A DNA stretch of 17,179 bases from an uncultured Oscillospiraceae bacterium (GTDB lineage Bacteria > Bacillota > Clostridia > Oscillospirales > Oscillospiraceae), in assembly GCA_934668605.1 (NCBI GenBank), contig CAKUNY010000024.1, positions 1-17,179 on the forward strand, read 5' to 3'. The notes under the pieces are model-generated. The model searched no databases and was not told the origin of the DNA. It saw only the letters and a list, made by a program, of their open reading frames with translations. Shown in pieces: positions 7,061 through 14,332 of the stretch (the first letter of the stretch is position 1; every line of letters begins with the position of its first letter). The position numbers were made by a program, and so were the translations under genes.

Positions 7061-7092
7061 GTCATAATCTGGTCATAATTCCAAAGTAGGAT
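7061..7092 (+). promoter_or_regulatory. Direct repeats and possible activator-dependent promoter of the HtrA gene
   Basis: GTCATAAT occurs twice, at 7061-7068 and 7072-7079, an 11-bp period that places both on one face of the helix. A weak -10-like TAGGAT follows at 7087-7092 without a -35 box at the right distance. Tandem sites one helical turn apart, overlapping the -35 region, are typical of OmpR-type response regulators, and htrA genes in Firmicutes are known targets of secretion-stress two-component systems (CssRS in Bacillus). That this site works so is inference. The rest of the 174-nt gap before the gene holds nothing else I can name. Confidence 0.4.
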
Positions 7093-7164
7093 GTAGGCAT
7101 ACAAAAGATAAACAAACCGCACAGGCCAAAGCCCATGCGATTTGGGATAAAGGAGCAGATCATT

Positions 7165-8676
7165 ATGATGGAACATGAAAACGAAAGAATGAGCTATTCT
7201 TTCGAGCCATCGGACGAAACGAACGGCGCGGAAGGATATCATCAGACATCCTACGACCCCAATTATCATCAGAACGGAAATCACAAGCCCAAAAAGAAAA
7301 ACGGCATCGGCGGGCGCATGATCGCCTTGCTTGTCGCGGTGGCGTTGGTCGCCTCCATCGGCGGCTCGGCGCTGACAACCGTCATCAATAACATCAGCCG
7401 CAAAAATGAAGAGGCAAACGCCAAGGCGGCCGAAACCATGAGCAGCCAGCCGGTTGAATCCGCGCAGGACGCGCAGGACAGCACGACCGAGAGCAGCAGC
7501 TATTCGCTCGAAAAGTCGCAGCTTCCGACGACCCTTTCGAGTAATGACACCGGCAAGAGCCTGACGCCGAAAGAGGTTTACGCGATGAACGTAAACGCCA
7601 CGGTCGGCATTGCGACGCAGATTACCACCAACGTCTGGGGTCAGGTCGCATCGGCCTCCGCCAGCGGCAGCGGCTTCATCCTGACGAGCGACGGCTACGT
7701 CGTGACAAATAACCACGTTGTCGAAGGCGCGACGAGCGTCACCGTCAAGCTCTATAACGGCGACGAATACGACGCAGAAGTCATCGGTACGGACGAAATG
7801 AACGATGTGGCGCTTCTGAAAATCGACGCAACCGGCCTTCAGGCTGTGACCATCGGCGACTCCGACCAGATTGAGGTCGGCGAAGAGGTCATCGCCATTG
7901 GCAACCCGCTTGGCGAACTGACGTTTACGATGACAGCCGGCGTTGTGAGCGCGCTTGACCGCGAGATCAACACCGACGGCAAGCCCATCAACATGCTCCA
8001 GACGGATGTGGCCATCAACTCCGGCAACTCCGGCGGCGCGCTGTTTGACATGAACGGCAACGTCATCGGCATCACGAGCGCGAAATATTCCGGCTCCACC
8101 TCCTCCGGCGCGAGCATTGAGGGTATCAGTTTTGCCATTCCAATCAACGACGCGCTGCGTGTGGTCTATGATTTGCAGCAGTACGGCCATGTGACCGGCA
8201 GAGCATATCTCGGCGTGACGGTCAAGGACCTCGACAGCACGACAGCTGCGACCTACGGCCTTCCGAGCGGCCCGATGATCCAGAGCGTGGAAGCGGGCGG
8301 CTGCGCGGAAAAGGCAGGTCTCCAGCAGGGCGATATCATCATCGGCTTCAACGGCGCGGAAATTTCCTCGTACACCGACCTTGTCGCGGCGCTCAACAAG
8401 TGCCATTCGGGCGACACGGCAACGATCAAGGTCTTCCGCAGTGGTGCTGAGGTAGACGCGGCGATCACGCTTGACGAACGCCCGACCGATGAAGAGGTCG
8501 CCTCGCAGCAGCAGGCCGCGCAGGACCAGCAGCAATCGCAGAACGGCCAGTCCGGCTCCGGCAGAGATTCCAGCGGTTCGAACGGCTCCAATGGCTCCGG
8601 CGGCTACAGCTACGGCTACGGCTATGGCAACGTCAATCCGTTTGAGTATTTCCAGATCCCCGGCTTCGGCAACTAA
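7165..8676 (+). CDS. Membrane-anchored HtrA/DegP-type serine protease with PDZ domain
   Basis: 503 residues. A hydrophilic cytoplasmic tail (1-50, Asn/His-rich), a membrane anchor (about 51-77), a Ser/Gln/Thr linker (about 80-130), a trypsin-like S1C protease domain (about 137-335), one PDZ domain (about 346-437), and a Gln-rich then Gly/Ser/Tyr-rich tail (441-503). The catalytic triad is complete: H184 in TNNHVVEG, D214 in MNDVALLKID and S289 in GNSGG. Known: these proteases degrade or refold misfolded exported proteins at the outer face of the membrane. The ATG at 7165 is chosen over one 30 nt upstream because AAAGGAG (7149-7155) lies 9 nt before it; a second ATG follows at 7168. The upstream gap has tandem repeats suggesting stress control. 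It converges with the yloV homologue and shares its terminator. Confidence 0.95.
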   Translation: MMEHENERMSYSFEPSDETNGAEGYHQTSYDPNYHQNGNHKPKKKNGIGGRMIALLVAVALVASIGGSALTTVINNISRKNEEANAKAAETMSSQPVESAQDAQDSTTESSSYSLEKSQLPTTLSSNDTGKSLTPKEVYAMNVNATVGIATQITTNVWGQVASASASGSGFILTSDGYVVTNNHVVEGATSVTVKLYNGDEYDAEVIGTDEMNDVALLKIDATGLQAVTIGDSDQIEVGEEVIAIGNPLGELTFTMTAGVVSALDREINTDGKPINMLQTDVAINSGNSGGALFDMNGNVIGITSAKYSGSTSSGASIEGISFAIPINDALRVVYDLQQYGHVTGRAYLGVTVKDLDSTTAATYGLPSGPMIQSVEAGGCAEKAGLQQGDIIIGFNGAEISSYTDLVAALNKCHSGDTATIKVFRSGAEVDAAITLDERPTDEEVASQQQAAQDQQQSQNGQSGSGRDSSGSNGSNGSGGYSYGYGYGNVNPFEYFQIPGFGN

Positions 8677-8732
8677 AGCCAACTCCCGCCGGAAGGCGGC
8701 TTGCATAGATTGAGATCCCCCGGTCTTAAAAG

Positions 8733-8773
8733 AAAATCCCGATGCAGTCCGTTTGGATTGCATCGGGATTTTT
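8733..8773. terminator. Bidirectional terminator between the HtrA and yloV genes
   Basis: An 18-bp stem (8733-8750 with 8755-8772, one G-T pair) closes on a GTTT loop. The plus strand ends in a run of T, and the minus strand gives TTTTCTTTT after the stem. It sits 56 nt after the HtrA stop and just after the yloV stop, so it can end transcription from both sides. Confidence 0.92.
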
Positions 8774-8785
8774 ATGCTTGTTTGG

Positions 8786-10468
8786 TTATTCGGCGGAGAT
8801 GAGGTAGTAATAGATGGGCTGACCGCCGGAGAGGACGTTGATTTCTGCGGAGGGGAGGGCTTTGGTGAAGATCTCGGACGCGTGCGCGGCCTGTTCGGCG
8901 GTCGTATCCGCGCCGTAGAAGATGTTGACGAATTCCTTTCCTTCGGCCGCCGCCTTTTCGGCCATCGCGGCAAGAAGAGAATCGAGGTCGGGGCTGTTTC
9001 CGAGGAGGGCTCCGTTGTAGAGCGCAAGGTACTCGCCCTCGTGGATATCGCGCCCTTCAAAGTCGGAGTTGCGCGCGGCGTATGTAATCTGCATGGTCGT
9101 GACGCCGTCCAGGCTCTCGGTCATGAGCTCGGCATTCTCGCTTGCGGACTGCGTCTCGTCGAAGCTCAGCATCGCCGTGATGCCCTGCGGGACGGTCTTC
9201 GTGGGGACGACGACGACCTCACGCGTGGCAAGCTCGCTCGCGGCCTGCGCGGCCATGATGATGTTCTTGTTGTTGGGCAGGACGAACACGACCTCGGCGG
9301 GCGTCTGCTCGATGGCCTTTAAAATATCCTCGGTCGAGGGGTTCATGGTCTGTCCGCCCTCGATGATGCCGTCGGCTCCCAGATCGCGGAACACACCGGC
9401 AAGGCCGTCTCCTGCGCAGACGGCGACAAAGCCAAACGGCTTTTCGGGCGCGGCGGGAGTCTGCTTTGCGGCTTCTCCGGATTCGAGCTCCTGCTCGATG
9501 GCCTCCAGATCATCCGTCGAGCGCGCCTTGCGGCCTTCGGCGAGATCGTCGTGCTGCATGCGCATGTTTTCAACCTTGGCAAGCTCTAAGGTGCCGTATT
9601 TCTGCGACTCTGCCAAGGCCTCCCAAGGAATATTTGTATGAACGTGTACTTTGAACGCCTCGTCGTCCTCGCCGATAACAAGGCTGTCTCCGATGGAGTC
9701 GAGGTACACGCGAAGCGGCTCGAGAGAGACGTTTTCGTCTTTTTTTCGGACGATGTAAACAGTATCGTAGGCGAAGGTAATGTCCTCGGTCGCAAAGTTT
9801 GTGAAGTCTGCCTGCTCCTTGGTTTCGCCGGAGGCCTCCTGCGCGGCAATGTCGTTTCCCTGAAGGCTGGATAACATGCCCTCAAGGATCACGAGAAAGC
9901 CCATGCCGCCCGCGTCCACCACGCCCGCCTTTTTGAGAACCGGGTTCTGGTTGACGGTATTCTCCAGCGCGACCTTCGCCGTTTCAATGGAGCCGGTCAG
10001 AACGCTCTCCAGATTCTCATCCTGCGCGGCGAGCGCTCTGGCAGCGTCGGCGGTCAGGCGCGAGACGGTCAGGATCGTGCCCTCCGCGGGCTTCATGACG
10101 GCCTTATACGCCGCCTCCACACCCGCGGTCAGGGCGTCTGCAAAGTCCTTGCCGCTTGCTTCCAGCTTTCCCTTGAGGGACTTGGAAAAACCCCGGAACA
10201 AAAGCGATAAAATGACGCCCGAGTTTCCGCGCGCGCCGCGCAGAAGCGCCGAGGCGGTCATGTCCGCAGCCTTTGTCAAAGAATCGGGGCTGCGCTTTTT
10301 TAAGTCTGTTGCAGCGGCGGCCAGCGTCATGCTCATATTTGTGCCCGTGTCGCCGTCCGGCACCGGGAAAACGTTCAGCTCGTTGATTTTCTGCTTCTTC
10401 AGCTCAATTGCGGCGCTTGCAGATACGATCATCCGGCCAAAGGCCGCGCCGTCCATAGAATGTCTCAA
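8786..10468 (-). CDS. yloV: DAK/DegV-type fatty-acid kinase family protein (FakA/YloV-like), TTG start
   Basis: 560 residues. The N-terminal DhaL-type kinase domain (about 1-205) has PVPDGDTGTNM (35-45), whose Asp residues bind Mg-ATP, and GARGNSG (78-84). A middle domain (about 225-345) and a C-terminal domain (about 345-560), with GGQTMNPSTED (371-381) and LPNNKNI (397-403), complete the FakA/YloV layout. Known: FakA phosphorylates fatty acids presented by a FakB (DegV) binding protein, giving acyl phosphate for membrane lipid synthesis. No FakB is in the window. I choose TTG at 10468: GGAGG (10479-10483) is 10 nt upstream, whereas it would be 22 nt from the first ATG (10456), and the TTG start gives the same distance to the GRMI/DGDTG motifs as in FakA proteins. 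It lies 31 nt after the Asp23-family gene and shares its promoter. Confidence 0.92.
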   Translation of the reverse strand: MRHSMDGAAFGRMIVSASAAIELKKQKINELNVFPVPDGDTGTNMSMTLAAAATDLKKRSPDSLTKAADMTASALLRGARGNSGVILSLLFRGFSKSLKGKLEASGKDFADALTAGVEAAYKAVMKPAEGTILTVSRLTADAARALAAQDENLESVLTGSIETAKVALENTVNQNPVLKKAGVVDAGGMGFLVILEGMLSSLQGNDIAAQEASGETKEQADFTNFATEDITFAYDTVYIVRKKDENVSLEPLRVYLDSIGDSLVIGEDDEAFKVHVHTNIPWEALAESQKYGTLELAKVENMRMQHDDLAEGRKARSTDDLEAIEQELESGEAAKQTPAAPEKPFGFVAVCAGDGLAGVFRDLGADGIIEGGQTMNPSTEDILKAIEQTPAEVVFVLPNNKNIIMAAQAASELATREVVVVPTKTVPQGITAMLSFDETQSASENAELMTESLDGVTTMQITYAARNSDFEGRDIHEGEYLALYNGALLGNSPDLDSLLAAMAEKAAAEGKEFVNIFYGADTTAEQAAHASEIFTKALPSAEINVLSGGQPIYYYLISAE

Positions 10469-10478
10469 AGTCAATACA

Positions 10479-10483
10479 CCTCC
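10479..10483 (-). promoter_or_regulatory. Ribosome binding site that decides the TTG start of the yloV homologue
   Basis: GGAGG on the minus strand lies 10 nt before TTG at 10468, 4 nt before another in-frame TTG at 10474 and 22 nt before the first ATG at 10456. Only the 10468 start has a normal spacing. Confidence 0.6.
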
Positions 10484-10499
10484 GGTTGCGCACGCGCGC

Positions 10500-10853
10500 T
10501 TAGTCAATCGTGATCGAGTCAACAAAGACGTTGACGGCACTGACCTCCGTGCCGGTGGACTTTGTGACGAAATAGCGGACTTCCTTGATGATGGACGCGG
10601 AAATGGCGCGGATGTTCACGCCCTTGTCCACCATGATATGCAGGTCGATGGCAATGGAGTTGTCACTCTGGAACGTGACGCGCACGCCCTTGCCCATTGC
10701 CTCCTTGCGCAGCAGATGGACAAGACCGTCCGTCATCGAGCGCACGGCCATGCCCTTCACGCCGAAGCAGTTTGTCGCGGCGTAGCCCGCAATATTCGTA
10801 TAGACCGCATTGTCAACGGCAATGGTACCTTCCTCCGTTTTCAGCCGGATCAT
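10500..10853 (-). CDS. yloU: Asp23/Gls24 family envelope stress protein
   Basis: 117 residues forming a single Asp23 (DUF322) domain, with the usual N-terminal GTIAVDNAVYTNIAGYAA stretch (9-26), GVKGMA (31-36), the DLHIMVDKG strand (70-78) and the terminal TEVSAVNVFVDSI (102-114). Known: Asp23 proteins are small, abundant and membrane-associated through partners, and are linked to envelope stress. The short YloU-type form is encoded next to yloV throughout Firmicutes. The precise molecular role is not established. The start has a very strong AAGGAGGG 5 nt upstream. First gene of the operon with yloV, with its own promoter about 75 nt ahead. Confidence 0.93.
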   Translation of the reverse strand: MIRLKTEEGTIAVDNAVYTNIAGYAATNCFGVKGMAVRSMTDGLVHLLRKEAMGKGVRVTFQSDNSIAIDLHIMVDKGVNIRAISASIIKEVRYFVTKSTGTEVSAVNVFVDSITID

Positions 10854-10886
10854 AAGAACCCTCCTTAGATTCCGAGATAGTCAAAA

Positions 10887-10899
10887 CTCCAAAATGGAG
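10887..10899. repeat. Small hairpin in the yloU leader
   Basis: CTCCA and TGGAG flank AAA, about 35 nt upstream of the yloU start codon and 25-35 nt after the predicted transcription start. The stem is only 5 bp. It could influence leader structure or be an operator half pair; no known riboswitch is recognisable. Confidence 0.3.
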
Positions 10900-10929
10900 C
10901 GGTCAGTTGAGAAGCGATAATTACATACT

Positions 10930-10958
10930 ATTGTAACCGATTTTTCACCAAAGCACAA
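10930..10958 (-). promoter_or_regulatory. Sigma-A type promoter of the yloU-yloV operon
   Basis: On the minus strand TTGTGC (10958-10953), a 17-nt spacer and TACAAT (10935-10930). The predicted leader is about 70 nt. Confidence 0.65.
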
Positions 10959-10960
10959 GG

Positions 10961-10986
10961 AAAAAATGTCCCGCCCCTACAGGGAT
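10961..10986 (-). terminator. Weak intrinsic terminator after the lipoprotein gene
   Basis: On the minus strand ATCCC (10986-10982) can pair with GGGAC/U (10972-10968) around a 9-nt loop, followed after two bases by six T (10966-10961). The stem is short; the alternative CCC-TGTA-GGG is no better. It is the only candidate before the yloU promoter. Confidence 0.35.
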
Positions 10987-11012
10987 ATCTGTTACTACGT
11001 ACAGAACCAGTT

Positions 11013-12548
11013 TCAGCGCTTGTAATCGGTGACGTTGTTCGCCCACATCCAGTAGAGCTTGTGGTACATGAGATTGTAGATGGTCTGGTTCTGCTCGCCG
11101 GTCTTTTCCGTGATGTATGCCTGTAGGTTAAAAAGATCGTTGTACGTCAGGCTCGGATAGTCCGTGCCGTCATACGTCCCGTCGGGCTGGATGCTGTAGT
11201 ATAAGTCCCAGGTGGGCTTGATCCAGTCGGAGCCCGTGTCCTCGATGGCAAGCAGCAGCTTGTCCGCCGTCTCGCGCAGGCTCTCGTCCTGCAAAAGATC
11301 TGCCAGATGGTACGCGGCCAGACATTCGGCGGCGAGATGGTTTAACGACGTGTGCGTCAGATCATGCAGCTGCGGGTGCCAGTAATCCGCGACGAGCCAG
11401 CCGCCGTTTTCCGTCTCGGCGTGGTTTTCCGCGGCCAGCGCCTGATAGAACGCGGCATAGCGCTTGACGGTATCGAGATACAGCCCGCCGCCAAGATCGT
11501 TATTTGCGCGGACGAAAATTTCAATGAGGTCGGTATTGAAGCGCGTGTCGTAAAAGCCGTCGGCGATCTGGAAATCGCCGGAGAGCCACTCGCTCTCGGG
11601 CTGCGTCGGCCAGAAGCCGTAGGCATTCTGCTCCTGAACAAGAACGTCCAGCATGCACACGGTCAGGCTCGGCGCGGAGTCGCAGGAGCCGATCTGCTCT
11701 GCCATGAGGCGGATGAGATAGGACGCGACGCAGCGGTAATAATAGTTTTCCCCGGTGGGGACATAGTTTGACGGCGTGAAGCGGTAATAGCCATCAAAGC
11801 ACCATTTGGCAACGCCGTTCGCAGTGTACGCGTTCCAGACTGTGGCGCAGTTCTGGTTTTCCGACCAGTCGAGAAGCGGCCACGCCGCGCTCATGACGAA
11901 GCCGTCGCAGACCTGCTCCTCCTGCAATTCGCAGCTGACGAGCTTCAGCTGCCAGCCGGCCTCGGTGCGCGTGACAAGAAGATAGCCGTCCAGATCCGGT
12001 ACGTGCTCTAAAACGCCGTTTTCCTTCTGGTTATAGGTCTTCGGCAGGTACGAAAACAGGCTTGCGCCGGATGAAAATTCGATTGCCACCAGATTCGAGC
12101 GGTACGCGCCGGGGGAGAGGGGCTCGGAAACCCATGTGCGGGTATCTGTATCGTAATAGTGGATCGTCGCGTCAATGGGCTGGTACTGGAAGGTAAAAAG
12201 CGTTGCCTGACGGGTCGCTCCTTCGACGCGGCAGGCCTGAATGCGGCTTTTGTCGAAGCTTTGGTACTCCCGGCGGGACCAGGTGAGCGCTTCGTCATAT
12301 GCGGTCGTCTCCGTGACGGAGATATCGCCCATCGAGGTGGAGATGCTTCTCGTCTCGACGACCGGGTCGGGAATGGACGGCGTGTCGTCCTGTGCGGGCG
12401 CGGTAGTCTCCTGTGCGGGCGCGGCAGTTTCCTGCGCGGGCTCGGGCAGGGCAAGGCGCTTGTTGCAGCTGCCTAATAAAATCAGAAGCGCGAGAAAGAA
12501 AACGGCGATTGCGCCGAGGATGTAAAGCTGCTTTTTTGAAAGATGCAA
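11013..12548 (-). CDS. Predicted lipoprotein of unknown function with C-terminal helical (alpha-barrel-like) region, TTG start
   Basis: 511 residues, not recognised with certainty. A positively charged N-terminus and hydrophobic stretch (7-25) end in LGSC with C28 as the lipidation site, so it is likely anchored on the outer face of the membrane. A low-complexity linker with PAQET-type heptads (37-56) follows, then a beta-rich part (about 65-240), then a helix-rich part rich in Trp, Tyr and Leu (about 260-511). The segment from NGGWLVADYWHP through THTSLNHLAAECLAAYHLADLL resembles the alpha-toroid fold of the D-glucuronyl C5-epimerase C-terminal family and of some glycan-processing enzymes. 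That likeness is by eye, so a glycan-acting role is only a guess. TTG at 12548 is the start: AAAGGGG (12557-12563) lies 8 nt upstream and no in-frame ATG fits. It has its own promoter and probably its own transcript. Confidence 0.85.
   Translation of the reverse strand: MHLSKKQLYILGAIAVFFLALLILLGSCNKRLALPEPAQETAAPAQETTAPAQDDTPSIPDPVVETRSISTSMGDISVTETTAYDEALTWSRREYQSFDKSRIQACRVEGATRQATLFTFQYQPIDATIHYYDTDTRTWVSEPLSPGAYRSNLVAIEFSSGASLFSYLPKTYNQKENGVLEHVPDLDGYLLVTRTEAGWQLKLVSCELQEEQVCDGFVMSAAWPLLDWSENQNCATVWNAYTANGVAKWCFDGYYRFTPSNYVPTGENYYYRCVASYLIRLMAEQIGSCDSAPSLTVCMLDVLVQEQNAYGFWPTQPESEWLSGDFQIADGFYDTRFNTDLIEIFVRANNDLGGGLYLDTVKRYAAFYQALAAENHAETENGGWLVADYWHPQLHDLTHTSLNHLAAECLAAYHLADLLQDESLRETADKLLLAIEDTGSDWIKPTWDLYYSIQPDGTYDGTDYPSLTYNDLFNLQAYITEKTGEQNQTIYNLMYHKLYWMWANNVTDYKR
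12381..12440 (-). repeat. Heptad repeat region in the lipoprotein linker
   Basis: Three imperfect copies of a 21-nt unit encode PAQETAA, PAQETTA and PAQDDT (residues 37-56). Such Pro/Ala/Thr-rich linkers are common between a lipid anchor and an outer domain. Copy number could vary by slippage. Confidence 0.75.
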
Positions 12549-12581
12549 AGCATACGCCCCTTTCCGGTCAAAATTAAAATC

Positions 12582-12610
12582 ATTATATCAGATTTTCACA
12601 GATAATGCAA
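12582..12610 (-). promoter_or_regulatory. Sigma-A type promoter of the lipoprotein gene
   Basis: On the minus strand TTGCAT (12610-12605), a 17-nt spacer and a perfect TATAAT (12587-12582). The start codon lies 33 nt downstream of the -10 box. The upstream terminator of gpmI ends 14 nt before the -35 box. Confidence 0.75.
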
Positions 12611-12624
12611 ATCGAACCAGCAGG

Positions 12625-12659
12625 AAAACGCGCCCCGGAAACCAGATGGCTTCCGGGGC
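12625..12659 (-). terminator. Intrinsic terminator of gpmI
   Basis: GCCCCGGAA (12632-12640) pairs with TTCCGGGGC (12651-12659), with a short inner CC/GG extension. On the minus strand TTTT (12628-12625) follows after three bases. It lies 30 nt after the gpmI stop. Confidence 0.8.
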
Positions 12660-12689
12660 AATGCATGTTCAAAAGTGGATGCGGCGCAA

Positions 12690-14258
12690 TCAGATCATGC
12701 TGGCCTGCCAGCAGTTGGGCGCGGTCAGACCCATCATGGTCACGACCGTGGGCGCGACGTTGGAAAGGCCGTAGTGGCCGTCCTTGATCTCGAACTTGTT
12801 GTCCTTGTCGTAGATGATGAAGGGGACGGGGTTCAGAGAATGGGCGGTGCGGATGGAGGTCTTGCCCTTCTTGGTTTCGGTCATCTGGTCGGCGTTGCCG
12901 TGGTCGGCGGTGATGAGCAGCGTATAGCCGTACTTGTCGGCAGCTTCGATGAGACGGCCGAGCGCGGTGTCGACGGCTTCCATCGCGGTGATGACGGCCG
13001 GGATAACGCCGGTGTGGCCGACCATGTCGCCGTTCGGGTAGTTGCAGCGCAGGAACTCGAATTTGTGGGACTCCATCGCGGCAATCAGGTGGTCGGTAAT
13101 TTCGACAGACTTCATCGCCGGGGCCTTTTCAAACGGGATGACGTCGGACGGGATTTCCTCATAGACCTCGAGGCTTTCGTCGACCTTGCCGGAGCGGTTG
13201 CCGTTCCAGAAGTAGGTCACGTGGCCGTATTTCTGCGTCTCGGAGATGGCGTATTCATGCACGCCCGCCTTGCACAGAACCTCGGTCAGCGTGTTCTTGA
13301 TGACAGGCGGCTCGACGAGATAGTGCTCGGGGATCTTGAGGTCGCCGTCATACTCCAGCATGCCCGCGAAATGCACGCCGGTATAGTCGCCGCGGTCGAA
13401 GTGCGTGAAGTCCTTGCGGTCGAACGCGAGGGAGATTTCCTGCGCGCGGTCGCCGCGGAAGTTGAAGAGAATGACGCTGTCGCCGTTTGCGATCTTCGCG
13501 ACGGGCTTACCGTCATGCGCGACGACGAACGGCAGAAGGTCCTGATCGATCATGCCGGGATTTTCGGCGCGGTAGGTCTCGATGGCTTCCTTCGCAGACG
13601 AGAACTGACGACCTTCACCCTGCACGTGTGTGCGCCAGCCCTTTTCGACCATCGGCCAGTTGGCCTCGTAGCGGTCCATCGTGATGACCATGCGGCCGCC
13701 GCCGGAAGCGATCTTGTATTCGTGCGCAGAATCGGAAAGCTCGGCAAGAACTTTTTCGAGCTGGTCGACATACTCCAGCGCGCTCGTCGCGGGTACGTCG
13801 CGGCCATCGAGCAGAATGTGGCAGTAGACGCGCTTTACATCCTCTGCGCGCGCCTTTTTGAGCATGGCGATGAGGTGCGAGATGTTGGAGTGGACGTTGC
13901 CGTCGGAAAGCAAACCGAGGAAATGCAGCGCCTTTTCGTTTTCCTTGCAGTTGGCGATGAGCGCCTTCCAGGTCTTGGACTCGTACAGTGCGCCCGTTTC
14001 AATGGACTCGCCGACGAGCTTTGCGCCCTGGGAGTAGATCTGGCCGCAGCCGAGCGCGTTGTGGCCGACCTCGGAGTTGCCCATGTCGTCGTCGGTGGGA
14101 AGACCGACGGCGGTGCCGTGCGCCTTGAGCCATGTCATGGGGCACGAAGCCATCAGCTTGTCAAGATTCGGCGTATTCGCCTGCTTTACTGCGTCGCCGG
14201 AGCCGCCGTCACCGCGTCCGACACCGTCCATGATCACCAATACGATCGGTTTTTTCAT
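12690..14258 (-). CDS. gpmI: 2,3-bisphosphoglycerate-independent phosphoglycerate mutase
   Basis: 522 residues, the usual length for iPGM. The phosphatase domain carries the metal-binding D11 in IMDGVG and the catalytic S62 in GNSEVGHNALG. The inserted transferase domain includes GRDVPATSALEYVDQLE and the MDRYEANW region. The C-terminal metal site TADHGNAD is intact, and the C-terminus APNCWQASMI is typical. Known: it interconverts 3- and 2-phosphoglycerate in glycolysis and gluconeogenesis using two Mn2+ (or similar) ions and a phosphoserine intermediate. The ATG at 14258 is chosen because GGAGG lies 8-9 nt upstream; upstream in-frame codons fall in the leader. The gene stands alone between its own promoter and terminator, not in the usual gap-pgk-tpi cluster. 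Confidence 0.97.
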   Translation of the reverse strand: MKKPIVLVIMDGVGRGDGGSGDAVKQANTPNLDKLMASCPMTWLKAHGTAVGLPTDDDMGNSEVGHNALGCGQIYSQGAKLVGESIETGALYESKTWKALIANCKENEKALHFLGLLSDGNVHSNISHLIAMLKKARAEDVKRVYCHILLDGRDVPATSALEYVDQLEKVLAELSDSAHEYKIASGGGRMVITMDRYEANWPMVEKGWRTHVQGEGRQFSSAKEAIETYRAENPGMIDQDLLPFVVAHDGKPVAKIANGDSVILFNFRGDRAQEISLAFDRKDFTHFDRGDYTGVHFAGMLEYDGDLKIPEHYLVEPPVIKNTLTEVLCKAGVHEYAISETQKYGHVTYFWNGNRSGKVDESLEVYEEIPSDVIPFEKAPAMKSVEITDHLIAAMESHKFEFLRCNYPNGDMVGHTGVIPAVITAMEAVDTALGRLIEAADKYGYTLLITADHGNADQMTETKKGKTSIRTAHSLNPVPFIIYDKDNKFEIKDGHYGLSNVAPTVVTMMGLTAPNCWQASMI

Positions 14259-14301
14259 TTGTATATCCTCCATACATGTTGGGTTCTTTTTATTCGTGCC
14301 T

Positions 14302-14330
14302 ATTTTACACCATTTTTCCGGCATTTACAA
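14302..14330 (-). promoter_or_regulatory. Sigma-A type promoter of gpmI
   Basis: On the minus strand TTGTAA (14330-14325), a 17-nt spacer and TAAAAT (14307-14302). It begins only 3 nt past the stop codon of the P-loop ATPase gene, and no terminator separates them, so some read-through into gpmI is likely. Confidence 0.65.
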
Positions 14331-14332
14331 TG

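Noticed and set aside
7054..7079. TTGAAT and CATAAT as a promoter of htrA
   Set aside because: The spacer is 14 nt, too short for sigma-A; the CATAAT is better explained as part of the direct repeats.
7018..9060. A 680-codon open frame on the minus strand across the HtrA gene
   Set aside because: It is the antisense of a gene with a full catalytic triad, has no ribosome binding site, low-complexity composition and no recognisable domain; such shadow frames are usual at high GC.
10854..11012. AACTGA and TTATC words shared between the yloU leader and the GntR/RCK_C promoter
   Set aside because: Order and spacing differ between the two places and the words are short; chance is the simpler explanation.
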